Shown piece by piece: positions 35,584-44,951 of a stretch of DNA of 64,000 bases. The DNA is from Aquimarina acroporae (GTDB lineage: Bacteria; Bacteroidota; Bacteroidia; Flavobacteriales; Flavobacteriaceae). The stretch's first letter is position 1. Every line of letters starts with the position of its first letter. Where the stretch lies: contig NZ_JALPRE010000003.1 in the NCBI RefSeq assembly GCF_023195925.1, positions 248,001 through 312,000 of the forward strand, given 5' to 3'. Below the pieces are notes generated by a model. The model was not told where the DNA came from. It made no database searches and worked only from the letters and a program-made list of their open reading frames with translations. The translations under genes were made by a program, and so were the position numbers.

Positions 35584-38500
35584 ATGAAAACAACAGCAAT
35601 TAGAAAGATTTTTATACTAAACTTTCTTTTGATTTTAAATGTGAGTTTTATGAACGCTCAATTGACCCCTCCACCTGGTTTTGTATATACCGAAGGAGAT
35701 AAATTCATGCTCGACGGAAAGCCATTTTATTTCTCAGGAGCCAATGTCTATGATTTTTTTACTTATGGATCTTCTAGCGGAGATATAGAAACACAGTTTA
35801 TGGATAAAAATCGTATCGATGAACATATGCGAAGACTTTATAAAAACGGGATTCGAGTAGTACGTTTATGGGGATTTAGTCATGAAGACTGGCATGGTTT
35901 TGAACCTCAAAAAGGAGTGTATAGCGAAGGCCAATTTTCCTTGTTTGATTATGTGGTAAAATCAGCTGAAGCCAATGGGATTAAACTAATAGTCGCCCTT
36001 GAAAATTATTGGAACGATTACGGAGGAATAAAAGATCGTTTAAAGTGGGAAGGAATTGATGTGCAAGGTGCAGGAATTCATGATCAGGGGCAGTTTTTTA
36101 CAAATAGGTCTGCTATAGAAGGGTATAAGAATTATGTAGAATATTTTATTACTAGAGTAAATCATTATGACGGAGTAGAATATAGAAACGATCCTACCAT
36201 TTTAGCATGGGAACTAATGAACGAACCCAGATATCAAGGGTTTGGCGATGATTTAGCTTCAGAAACTTTAAGAGCCTGGGTAGATGAGATGGGAGCATTT
36301 ATCAAGACCATAGACCCTAATCATCTGCTAGGTACTGGTCTGGAAGCTCATGGTTTGAAATATGGTTTTGGAGGTGATGAGGGAAATGACTTTATTAAAA
36401 TTCATGAATCTCCTTATGTAGATTTTACTTCTGCTCACCCCTACATAAGAGAAAGCTGGTCTAATTTTACTTTGGAGCAAACTATGAAACTTATGGCCCA
36501 ATGGGCAGATGAATCGCACAATATTATAAAAAAACCATTGTATATAGGTGAGTTTAATGTAGAAATACAGGAACGCTTTGAATGGTGGGAAGAGATGTAC
36601 AGTTTTATTGAAGAAAATAAAATTGGTGCAAGTGGATTCTGGTGGTTTCCAGACAATAATACCCCCAGAGATAAATTTGCAGTGTTTGAAGGAGATGTAG
36701 AAGTGGCTATTTATAAAGAGCATGCCTTACGAATGGAAGAAATGTCTGGAGGAGAGGCGATTTATCTTTCATTGCTTTCTCCCAAATCTGGTGACAAGTT
36801 TGTTTCAGGTAGCGAGGTGCATGTTGAAGCTAATCTTCTAAATGAAAATAATACTATTGCTAAAGTTGAATTCTTTAGTAACGGAGAGTTAGTAGGTGAA
36901 GATGTTTTTGCGCCATACGAACTCGATTTGCAAGGATTGCCAGATGGACAATATAGGATCACTGCGGTGGCTACTGGGATAAATGGTATTAAAAAGGAAT
37001 CTACACCCCGAAATATAGAAATTGGAGGAGATGGCGTATTAACCGTTGAGTATAAAGATGCTTCTTCAGGAACCATAAGTAATGTAATTAAACCACATTT
37101 TAGGCTATTTAATAATTCGTCTCAAGATGTTTCGTATGCAGATTTAAGTATACGCTATTGGTTTGAAACAGAAGAGGATAAGCCGCTTAGCTTTTTTATG
37201 GACTATGCAATGATAGGAAGTGAAAATGTGAAAGGTAATATCGTAAATACAGGAGGTAATATGCACTATTTGGAAATTACCTTTGATCCTGCTGCAGGAG
37301 TTTTGGGTAGAAATGATGGTTCAGGAAGAATGGAACCTAAAATTGCAAATAGTACATGGTCTGATACAGATCAGTCTAATGATTATTCATATGATGGAAC
37401 CAAAAAGGACTTTGCTCCATGGGAAAAAGTTGCTTTGTACTTAAACGGGAAGTTGGTTAGCGGTATAGAACCAGGTACTACGGTCGATACTCCAATAGCT
37501 CAGATAACATCCTCTGTTAATTCAGGAAATGGTCCGTTAACCGTTACTTTTGATGCGTCTGGGTCTTCAGATCCAAATGGTGATACACTATCCTATACTT
37601 GGGATTTGGGTAATGGAATTACTAAAACCGGAGTGACAATCGATCATGAGTTTGTCGACTTTGGAGATCAGTTGGTTACTCTTACCGTTGCTGATCCCAG
37701 TGGTAATACCGATACCGATACAATTGTGATTACTGTAATCGATCCAAATCAAAGACCAGTTGCCGCATTTGTAAACGATAATGAAACCGGTATTGCTCCA
37801 GTCACTATTGCTTTTGATGCTTCGGGTTCTTCCGATCCGGACAATGATGCGCTAACCTATACTTGGGATTTTGGTAATGGCGCAACAGCAACAGGAGTAA
37901 CAACTACCTATGAGTATATCGAGGAAGGTACGTTTGAAGTTATCCTTACTGTTAGCGATGGTAAATTAGAAGATGCGGCTACCAAAACTATTACAATTAC
38001 AACTGAAAACCCAGTGGCAAGTATTGCAACAAGTGCAACTACCGGCGTAGCTCCTTTTGAAGTTACCTTTGATGCTTCGGGATCTATAGATCCTAGAGGA
38101 AATGCACTTACCTATACCTGGGATTTTGGAGATGGAACTAGTGCTACAGGACAGCAAGTAACACATACTTTTACCACGGCGGGAATATTTACCGTTGAGT
38201 TAACAGTGAATAACGGAATTGGCGGAACAGATACTACCACTACTAATATTGAAGTACATACAATACCTGTTTTGTCAGACCTTAGTGTGGAGTATAGAGA
38301 AGGAGGAAACGGAAATGCCAACGACAATATGATTAACCCTCATTTACAAATCGTAAATAACGGTAGCGAAGCGGTTGCTTACAATAATCTTACGATAAGG
38401 TATTGGTTTACTTCGGAAGAAAATAATAATCTTAATTTTTGGTGTGATTGGGCACAATTAGGAGCAGGGTTTGTAAACGGAACCTTTGCTGAAGCAAATG

Positions 38501-38979
38501 GAATGAATTATCTCGAAATTTCGTTTGATCCGGCTGCCGGTGGAGTCGATGCACTTCAGAATTCGGGACCTATTCAGGCTCGTTTTGCCAAAGCAAATTG
38601 GTCCTCTTTTGACGAAACCGATGATTACTCATATAACCCATTATCAAATAGTTATAGTGTAAACGATAAAATTACATTGTACTTAAACGGGAGCTTAGTT
38701 TGGGGAGTAGAGCCGGTAAGTGTTCAAAACATAGCAGCAAATACAAGCATTGTTGTTTCTCCTAATCCTGTGGTGAGCGAACTTAAACTTAATACAGACA
38801 ATACTTTTAAAAATGCAACGATAAAAGTGATCGATTTTTCAGGAAAAATATTCCAGGAAAAACAGATTCATGAAAATATAGATTTTACCAGCTTAGACTT
38901 TAGCCAATTAAGAAAAGGGGTCTATTTCGTTCAGATTATAAAAGGAAATCAGGTGACCGTAAAACAGATTATAAAGTAG
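35584..38979 (+). CDS. GH5 mannanase-like enzyme with two CBM3 and three PKD, T9SS-secreted
   Basis: 1131 residues. Signal peptide 1-25. The GH5 domain (about 30-390) has features of the beta-mannanase branch (FYFSGANVYDFF, VVRLWGF, AWELMNEPR) with acid/base E214 and nucleophile E323 in YIGEFN. Then come an Ig-like domain (394-480), CBM3 (486-635), three PKD domains (636-895), a second CBM3 (898-1045, LNFWCDWAQLG, NDKITLYLNGSLVWG) and a T9SS tail (1055-1131). CBM3 modules would hold it on crystalline cellulose while it attacks associated mannan. Cellulase activity is the alternative. No terminator separates it from the cytochrome gene 64 bp upstream, so they are probably co-transcribed. Confidence 0.88.
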   Translation: MKTTAIRKIFILNFLLILNVSFMNAQLTPPPGFVYTEGDKFMLDGKPFYFSGANVYDFFTYGSSSGDIETQFMDKNRIDEHMRRLYKNGIRVVRLWGFSHEDWHGFEPQKGVYSEGQFSLFDYVVKSAEANGIKLIVALENYWNDYGGIKDRLKWEGIDVQGAGIHDQGQFFTNRSAIEGYKNYVEYFITRVNHYDGVEYRNDPTILAWELMNEPRYQGFGDDLASETLRAWVDEMGAFIKTIDPNHLLGTGLEAHGLKYGFGGDEGNDFIKIHESPYVDFTSAHPYIRESWSNFTLEQTMKLMAQWADESHNIIKKPLYIGEFNVEIQERFEWWEEMYSFIEENKIGASGFWWFPDNNTPRDKFAVFEGDVEVAIYKEHALRMEEMSGGEAIYLSLLSPKSGDKFVSGSEVHVEANLLNENNTIAKVEFFSNGELVGEDVFAPYELDLQGLPDGQYRITAVATGINGIKKESTPRNIEIGGDGVLTVEYKDASSGTISNVIKPHFRLFNNSSQDVSYADLSIRYWFETEEDKPLSFFMDYAMIGSENVKGNIVNTGGNMHYLEITFDPAAGVLGRNDGSGRMEPKIANSTWSDTDQSNDYSYDGTKKDFAPWEKVALYLNGKLVSGIEPGTTVDTPIAQITSSVNSGNGPLTVTFDASGSSDPNGDTLSYTWDLGNGITKTGVTIDHEFVDFGDQLVTLTVADPSGNTDTDTIVITVIDPNQRPVAAFVNDNETGIAPVTIAFDASGSSDPDNDALTYTWDFGNGATATGVTTTYEYIEEGTFEVILTVSDGKLEDAATKTITITTENPVASIATSATTGVAPFEVTFDASGSIDPRGNALTYTWDFGDGTSATGQQVTHTFTTAGIFTVELTVNNGIGGTDTTTTNIEVHTIPVLSDLSVEYREGGNGNANDNMINPHLQIVNNGSEAVAYNNLTIRYWFTSEENNNLNFWCDWAQLGAGFVNGTFAEANGMNYLEISFDPAAGGVDALQNSGPIQARFAKANWSSFDETDDYSYNPLSNSYSVNDKITLYLNGSLVWGVEPVSVQNIAANTSIVVSPNPVVSELKLNTDNTFKNATIKVIDFSGKIFQEKQIHENIDFTSLDFSQLRKGVYFVQIIKGNQVTVKQIIK

Positions 38980-39146
38980 ATTGAAAAAGAAAAATTTCAA
39001 AAACAAATACTAACTCATATGGAACGAATTCTAGCAGCTATGCTTCAAATTTTAATTTCTTGCAATGATCAACTTTGTGAAGTGTAACTTTAGTTTTCGT
39101 TCCAAATCTAAAATCAAATAAAAGTGACCAAATAGATAAAATTCAA

Positions 39147-39162
39147 GAGGTGAGGGCACCTC
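39147..39162. promoter_or_regulatory. Short hairpin in the DUF5060 gene leader
   Basis: GAGGTG-AGGG-CACCTC forms a perfect 6-bp stem about 90 bp before the DUF5060 start codon and about 170 bp after the mannanase stop. No T-run follows, so it is more likely a leader or operator structure than a terminator. Confidence 0.35.
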
Positions 39163-39251
39163 AAAATCTACCCCTAGTTATGATGATTTGTTAAGTCATT
39201 AAAATAATTACTAACTCACAAATTATACATTTAACTAGAATAAATTTAATT

Positions 39252-42200
39252 ATGAAACTTACTAAACTCAATTGCTTAATTGCATTCTTTCTGCTGGGTT
39301 TTTTAACACAAGCTCAGACACCAGAAGGAGAATTGAAAAGATGGCATAAGGTTACATTAACGTTTAATGGGCCTAACACATCAGAAACTGCGAACCCCAA
39401 TCCCTTTTCAGACTATAATCTGGAAGTAACATTTACCCATCAGGGTAGTAATAGAAGCTATAAAGTGCCGGGTTATTTTGCAGCATGTGGGAATGCTGCT
39501 AATAATGGTTGTGCTTCAGGAAATAAATGGAGAGTTCATTTTGCGCCGGATCAAACAGGAACTTGGTCATGGTCTGTATCTTTTAAGTCAGGATCAAATG
39601 TTGCTATAAATGGAGGAGGATCAGGAGCTGGCTTTATGAACGGAGCTACTGGATCTTTCAATGTGGCAGAATCTGATAAATCTGGAAGAGATTTCAGAAG
39701 TAAAGACTTAGGAAGACTAAAGTATGTAGGACAACATTATTTAAAGCATGTAGGAACCAACCCAGCAAATCCAAATGGGCCATGGTTTGTTAAGGCCGGG
39801 GCAGACTCACCCGAAAATGCTTTAAACTATGTTGATTTTGATGCTACGCCAAGTTTTAATAACAATTTGAATAAGATAGGAAGTAAAACCTGGCAACCTC
39901 ACCAAAGAGATTATGTAGCAGCAGATGCAAGTGCCTATACCTGGAATGGAGGTAAAGGTACCGAAATGCTTGGGGTGATCAATTATCTTTCTGGAGAAGG
40001 GGCTAATGTAATGTCGTTCCTAACTTGGAACACCGATGGAGATGGTGGAGCAGTTTTTCCTCATGTATTAAAAGTCTCTGAACAAGAATACGGAAACACA
40101 CCTAGAGGCCAACAATGGAATAAAGTACATCACGATCGTTTTGATGTTTCAAAAACTGCTCAATGGGAAAAGATCATGGAGTATGCAGATAAAAAAGGAG
40201 TTTACCTGCATTTTAAAACCATGGAGACCGAGAACGACAATAAAATGGATGGGAATGGCTTTGGTAGAGAAAGAAAGCTATACTATCGCGAACTTATCGC
40301 TCGTTTTGCGCACCACTTAGCACTTAATTGGAACTTAACCGAAGAAACTACATTAACAGATAACGTGGCCAAAGCTACAGCTACATATATCAAAAATGTA
40401 GATCCGTATGATCATAATATTGTAATACATACCTATCCTAATCAGCAAGATCAGCGTTATAACCCATTATTAGGAAATAACTCTAATCTAACCGGAGCAT
40501 CGATACAAACTGGAAAGAACAATGTACACAACGATGTGAAAAGATGGTTAGAGAAATCAAGAAATGCCGGTAAAAGATGGGTAGTGGCCAATGATGAGCA
40601 AGGTCCTGCATCTACAGGAGTAAGGGTCTCAGACAAAGAAGTGAGACATAGAGTACTTTGGGGAACTCTTATGGCTGGAGGAACCGGAGTAGAATACTAT
40701 AGTGGATATACCAATGACGATGGTGATATCAACGGTAATGATCACAGAAAAAGAGGTAAGAAATACAAAGAAGGAGGCTATGCTCTAAAGTTCTTTAATG
40801 ATCATCTACAATCAGTTATGGTAGAAATGGTTAGCTCTGATGGTGTTACTTCAGACAGTAATGATTATGTATTGGCCAAAGCTGGGAATGTATACGCCGT
40901 ATATCGACCTAATGGAGGGGCTACCGGACTTAGCTTACCAGCTGGAAACAGTAAGTATGATGTACAATGGTACAATCCGCGTGCAGGAGGTAATCTTACT
41001 GCAAAAACTACTTTAGGTGGTAATTTGGTAGCTCCAGATAATAATGACTGGGTAGCTTTAATCACAAGCAAAGATGGAAACGGAAACGGCGGTGGATGCG
41101 ACAATACTAAGATTGCAGTAGCTTCTCAAGATGCGTATCTACAAGGAAATACCTTGTTTAATAATGGTGATCTTAGAGTAGAAAGTGGTAATAGGGTTTC
41201 ATACCTTAAATTCACAGTTCCATCTACCAACGAAACAGTAACTGCAGCAAAATTAGAACTTACGGTATCTTCAGATAGTGGTAGCGGTTTAATAGAAGTA
41301 TTTAAAGGAACTTCTAACAATTGGACAGAAGCTAATTTGTCTAATGGAAATAAACCAGGAGAAGGAGCCAAATTGGGATCTCTTAATACTTCTTATGGTG
41401 TAGGTCAGTCGTATCAATGGACTTTGTCTGGGGTTACTCCAGGAGAAACTATTTCCCTTATCGTTAAACAAACTGGAGGTAATGATGTTTCTTTTTCATC
41501 AAAAGAAGGTACTGTAGCTCCAAAATTGATCTTAGAGTTAGAATGTAATGATGGAGGTGGAAACGGAGGCGATGGTGGCTCAGACGGAGACTGCGTTGCT
41601 TTGGAGCAAAATGGAGTGGTAGCCGTAGAAGCTGAGCACTTTGCAAGTCAATCGAAGACTACCAATAGACAATGGTATGCATTTGATGCAAGTACTACAG
41701 GAACACCAACACCAGATCCAGATGCTAATCATGCTAGCGGAGCAAGTGAAGGCGGGTACTTAGAAATTTTACCAGATACCAGAGTTACACATTCTGACCC
41801 TCTTGAGAATGGTGTTAGTTTTTCTAATACACCTGGTCAAGTAGCAATCATCAATTATAAGGTGAAATTTACCAATCCAGGTAAATATTTTGTTTGGGTA
41901 CGAGCACATTCTACCGGATCTGAAGATAATGGAGTGCATGTAGGTATCGATGGAAACTGGCCTGCTTCTGGACAACGTATGCAATGGTGTGCCGGTAAAA
42001 ATCAGTGGACCTGGGAGAGTAAACAACGTACTGGTGCAAATCACTGTGGAGAGCCAGAAAAGATCTTCATTAATGTGCCAACAGCTGGTGTGCATACCAT
42101 TTCATTCTCGATGAGAGAAGATGGATTTGAGATGGATAAGTTTGTATTATCTAAAGCGTATACCAAACCATCAGGAGAAGGTCCCGCTGAAGTATTAGTA

Positions 42201-43655
42201 GATTGTGGAGGAAACAATAGTGCTCCTCAGGTAAGTCTTACTTCTCCTGGTAATGGTGATTCTTATCAAACAGGTGCAAATATTGCACTTACCGCAAATG
42301 CTTCTGATAGTGATGGAACAATTGCTAAGGTTGAGTTTTTTGTAAATGGAAATTTAGTGGCTTCCGAAAACCAAGCTCCTTATGAGACAACTACAACAAT
42401 TACCACACCAGGAAATTATTCTGTTACTGCGAAGGCCACAGATAATGGAGGAGCTACAACTACATCTGCAGCTGTAGATATTCAGGTAGAGGATAATACT
42501 CCGCCACCACCTCCAGCAACTATTGCAATACCAGGTAGTTTTGAAACTGAAAGTTTTACTACAAAATCTGGAAGTGTTCGGGTAGAGAATACACCTGCAA
42601 GTTCGGGTCAAAATTTAGGGTTTATAAAAGATGGCGACTATACAGAATATCTGGTTAATGTTGCTTCGGCAAGTCAATATACTTTTGATATTTATGCTTC
42701 AAGTGCAGGGGCAGGAGGAACTATAGATATTGTTGAAGGCAATAGTACAATTGGTAGTATCGCTATACCTGTTAATGGTCAATGGCATGACTATAAAAAG
42801 TATACAGCCAATATTTCATTGTCTTCTGGAGAAAAAACGCTCAGATTGTTGTATAAAGGTGCTACGGGGTATTTGTTTAATGTAGATAAGGTCGTTACTA
42901 CCAAAGTAGAACCTGTAGAACAAACAGTGGCTTTAACCCCGGTTCATGATGCCTATACGCAAGGGTCTTCAAGTTATAATGAAGTAATTGTAAGAGTAGA
43001 AGCAAACAAGAGAACAGCTTATTTAATGTTTGATCTTTCTGCTATCAGTGGAACTGTTATAGATGCCAAATTGAAATTTAACGTGGTCTCTGATCCTGGT
43101 AGTGGGAATCTAACTATCCATAAAGGTGCATCAAATAGCTGGACAGAAACCAACATTTCTAATGCAAACAGACCTTCTACGGGTGCTTTACTGGGGAGCT
43201 TAGATGCTAATTTTGGTTTAGGAGATGAAAAAACCATCAATTTGGATGCAAGTGCAATTTCTGGGAACCAAATTTCATTGGTTATGAATATGACTTCGGG
43301 TAATGATTTTGCTTTTGCTTCAAAAGAGAATGCAACCATTGCAAAACCTGAACTTATACTTACATATTCTTCGGCGCCAGTTAGTTTGGCTCAAAGAGAA
43401 ACGGTAGAGGAAATATCTACAATTAAAACTTTTCCTAATCCGGCAATAAACAGTATTAATGTATCGGGCGTAACGAATGGTGCAACGATTAAGATCTTTA
43501 ATTCGGTTGGAGTTCTTCAAAAAGAAGTGAAGTTCTCTGATAGTCAAAACACTATTGATATTAGTGAGTTGCCTTCGGGATATTATATTTTAAATGTTAT
43601 TGAGCAAAATAAAAACAACCAAGTTATTTCTACTAAGAAAATAATCAAGCAATAA
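39252..43655 (+). CDS. DUF5060 glycosidase-like protein with multiple binding modules, T9SS-secreted
   Basis: 1467 residues. Signal peptide 1-21, then a DUF5060-type N-terminal beta domain (25-140) and a barrel-like region (about 145-615) with NVMSFLTWNTDGDGG and VVANDEQGPAS, probably catalytic but of unassigned family. A CBM96-like module (619-765; YLKFTVP, SSKEG), a GH115-C-like module (781-975; VAVEAEHF), an Ig-like domain (988-1085), a CBM6-like module (1091-1220; DGDYTEYLVNV) and a second CBM96-like module (1225-1375) follow, before a T9SS tail. It lacks PKD, CBM3 and module X, so it likely targets another matrix polysaccharide. Confidence 0.75.
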   Translation: MKLTKLNCLIAFFLLGFLTQAQTPEGELKRWHKVTLTFNGPNTSETANPNPFSDYNLEVTFTHQGSNRSYKVPGYFAACGNAANNGCASGNKWRVHFAPDQTGTWSWSVSFKSGSNVAINGGGSGAGFMNGATGSFNVAESDKSGRDFRSKDLGRLKYVGQHYLKHVGTNPANPNGPWFVKAGADSPENALNYVDFDATPSFNNNLNKIGSKTWQPHQRDYVAADASAYTWNGGKGTEMLGVINYLSGEGANVMSFLTWNTDGDGGAVFPHVLKVSEQEYGNTPRGQQWNKVHHDRFDVSKTAQWEKIMEYADKKGVYLHFKTMETENDNKMDGNGFGRERKLYYRELIARFAHHLALNWNLTEETTLTDNVAKATATYIKNVDPYDHNIVIHTYPNQQDQRYNPLLGNNSNLTGASIQTGKNNVHNDVKRWLEKSRNAGKRWVVANDEQGPASTGVRVSDKEVRHRVLWGTLMAGGTGVEYYSGYTNDDGDINGNDHRKRGKKYKEGGYALKFFNDHLQSVMVEMVSSDGVTSDSNDYVLAKAGNVYAVYRPNGGATGLSLPAGNSKYDVQWYNPRAGGNLTAKTTLGGNLVAPDNNDWVALITSKDGNGNGGGCDNTKIAVASQDAYLQGNTLFNNGDLRVESGNRVSYLKFTVPSTNETVTAAKLELTVSSDSGSGLIEVFKGTSNNWTEANLSNGNKPGEGAKLGSLNTSYGVGQSYQWTLSGVTPGETISLIVKQTGGNDVSFSSKEGTVAPKLILELECNDGGGNGGDGGSDGDCVALEQNGVVAVEAEHFASQSKTTNRQWYAFDASTTGTPTPDPDANHASGASEGGYLEILPDTRVTHSDPLENGVSFSNTPGQVAIINYKVKFTNPGKYFVWVRAHSTGSEDNGVHVGIDGNWPASGQRMQWCAGKNQWTWESKQRTGANHCGEPEKIFINVPTAGVHTISFSMREDGFEMDKFVLSKAYTKPSGEGPAEVLVDCGGNNSAPQVSLTSPGNGDSYQTGANIALTANASDSDGTIAKVEFFVNGNLVASENQAPYETTTTITTPGNYSVTAKATDNGGATTTSAAVDIQVEDNTPPPPPATIAIPGSFETESFTTKSGSVRVENTPASSGQNLGFIKDGDYTEYLVNVASASQYTFDIYASSAGAGGTIDIVEGNSTIGSIAIPVNGQWHDYKKYTANISLSSGEKTLRLLYKGATGYLFNVDKVVTTKVEPVEQTVALTPVHDAYTQGSSSYNEVIVRVEANKRTAYLMFDLSAISGTVIDAKLKFNVVSDPGSGNLTIHKGASNSWTETNISNANRPSTGALLGSLDANFGLGDEKTINLDASAISGNQISLVMNMTSGNDFAFASKENATIAKPELILTYSSAPVSLAQRETVEEISTIKTFPNPAINSINVSGVTNGATIKIFNSVGVLQKEVKFSDSQNTIDISELPSGYYILNVIEQNKNNQVISTKKIIKQ

Positions 43656-43677
43656 CAATTAGGATAAAAGATGAATA

Positions 43678-43709
43678 AAAAAGGGTCGCTGTAAAAAGCA
43701 ACCCTTTTT
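43678..43709. terminator. Bidirectional terminator between convergent genes
   Basis: AAAAGGGTCGCT / AGCAACCCTTTT pair with one mismatch around loop GTAAAA. A-run and T-run flank it on both strands. It ends the polysaccharide locus on the plus strand and the TPR gene on the minus strand. Confidence 0.8.
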
Positions 43710-43727
43710 GGTTTTCAAGATAAATGG

Positions 43728-44936
43728 TCATTGCTTTTTGTGCTTATCCCTGGTAGTTATTTCCTGCTCTAATTGATGAATTCTTTTTTGGACTTTTTCC
43801 TCAAAAAAACGCATAAAACTTCTTTTCTTATCTTTTGGAGAAGAATCTTTTTGGCCAAATTTCTGTATGTATCTATTGTAATATGAGAGTTTTTTTTCGG
43901 GATCTTTATAATATGCATCGGCAAAAACGGCTAATTCATATTGAGCAGAAAAATTATCTGGGTTTTCCTTTAGAGCTTTCTTCATGTATCCAATAGCTTC
44001 TTCCCACTTATCCTGAAACCTACAAGACATAGCCAAACGATAATATTCTTTGTCTAAGTCGTATTTTAGTAACTCTATAGCGATAAGATAGTTCTTTTCG
44101 GCTTCACTGTGATTTTGAAGTTTACTGTAAATTTCGGCAATAGTATTATAAATCTTTGCATTTTGACTATCATAGGTGAGAAGTGTTTTATAGTATTTTA
44201 GAGCATCGTTATATTCATACTCTTTGTGATATGATATAGCTAATGAACGATATATAAATTCACTTTTGTAATTAAGTTCTATAAGTTGTAAGAAATAAGG
44301 AATGGCCTTGTCAAACCTTTCTTTTCTAAAGTAATTTTGCCCTAATATACTAATGAGCTCAACATTGTTTTCATAATGAGATAACCCTATATTGGCATAT
44401 TTGGCAACACTATCATACTCCCTGAGCTGAAGAAAATGTTTAGCCACTTTGTAACAGCTTTTTTGATGAGAGTTATCAAGGTCAAATGCTTTTTTGTAAA
44501 ATTGAATAGAAACACTATCCTTAAGGGTTTCTTTGGTTAACCCCAAATTATATAGGAAATTAGGATTTTGCGGGTGTTTTGCTACTAGTTTTGTAAATAC
44601 GCTATCGGCCAGAGATGATTTTTTGGTAGTCATAAGTAACTTACCATACTCCAGAGAAACAATGCTATTCGAAGTGTCTTTTAAAACTGATTTTCTATAA
44701 AACTCCAAGGCATCACCATAGGTTCCCTTTGCTTTATGAGATTTTGCTATTTGTAATAAGGTATATTGATCTTTGGTATCAATAGACATATATTTTTTAA
44801 TAGCGTTAGAGTATTCTCCAACGGTATATAAACTATCTGCAACCTGTAAAGTTGTCGATTGTGCTTCTATTTTACTAAGCATAAAGGGTACCGTCAGAAA
44901 AGAAACGATTATTTTTTTTCTTAAAGAATCAAACAT
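43728..44936 (-). CDS. TPR-repeat protein of the BlaI/BlaR1 operon
   Basis: A 402-residue protein with an N-terminal signal-like segment (KKIIVSFLTVPFMLSKIEAQ) and about nine TPR repeats through residue 370 (YSNAIKKYMSI, YGDALEFYRKS, FDKAIPYFLQL, WEEAIGYMKKAL). It ends in a lysine-rich coiled segment. It starts 15 bp after the BlaR1-like gene and is probably its co-transcribed partner, exported to the periplasm. Confidence 0.75.
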   Translation of the reverse strand: MFDSLRKKIIVSFLTVPFMLSKIEAQSTTLQVADSLYTVGEYSNAIKKYMSIDTKDQYTLLQIAKSHKAKGTYGDALEFYRKSVLKDTSNSIVSLEYGKLLMTTKKSSLADSVFTKLVAKHPQNPNFLYNLGLTKETLKDSVSIQFYKKAFDLDNSHQKSCYKVAKHFLQLREYDSVAKYANIGLSHYENNVELISILGQNYFRKERFDKAIPYFLQLIELNYKSEFIYRSLAISYHKEYEYNDALKYYKTLLTYDSQNAKIYNTIAEIYSKLQNHSEAEKNYLIAIELLKYDLDKEYYRLAMSCRFQDKWEEAIGYMKKALKENPDNFSAQYELAVFADAYYKDPEKKLSYYNRYIQKFGQKDSSPKDKKRSFMRFFEEKVQKRIHQLEQEITTRDKHKKQ

Positions 44937-44951
44937 TACGAAAGGAGAATT

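Noticed and set aside
39019..39087. 22-codon frame MERILAAMLQ in the DUF5060 leader
   Set aside because: Too short and without context to support a leader peptide; no attenuator structure follows it directly.
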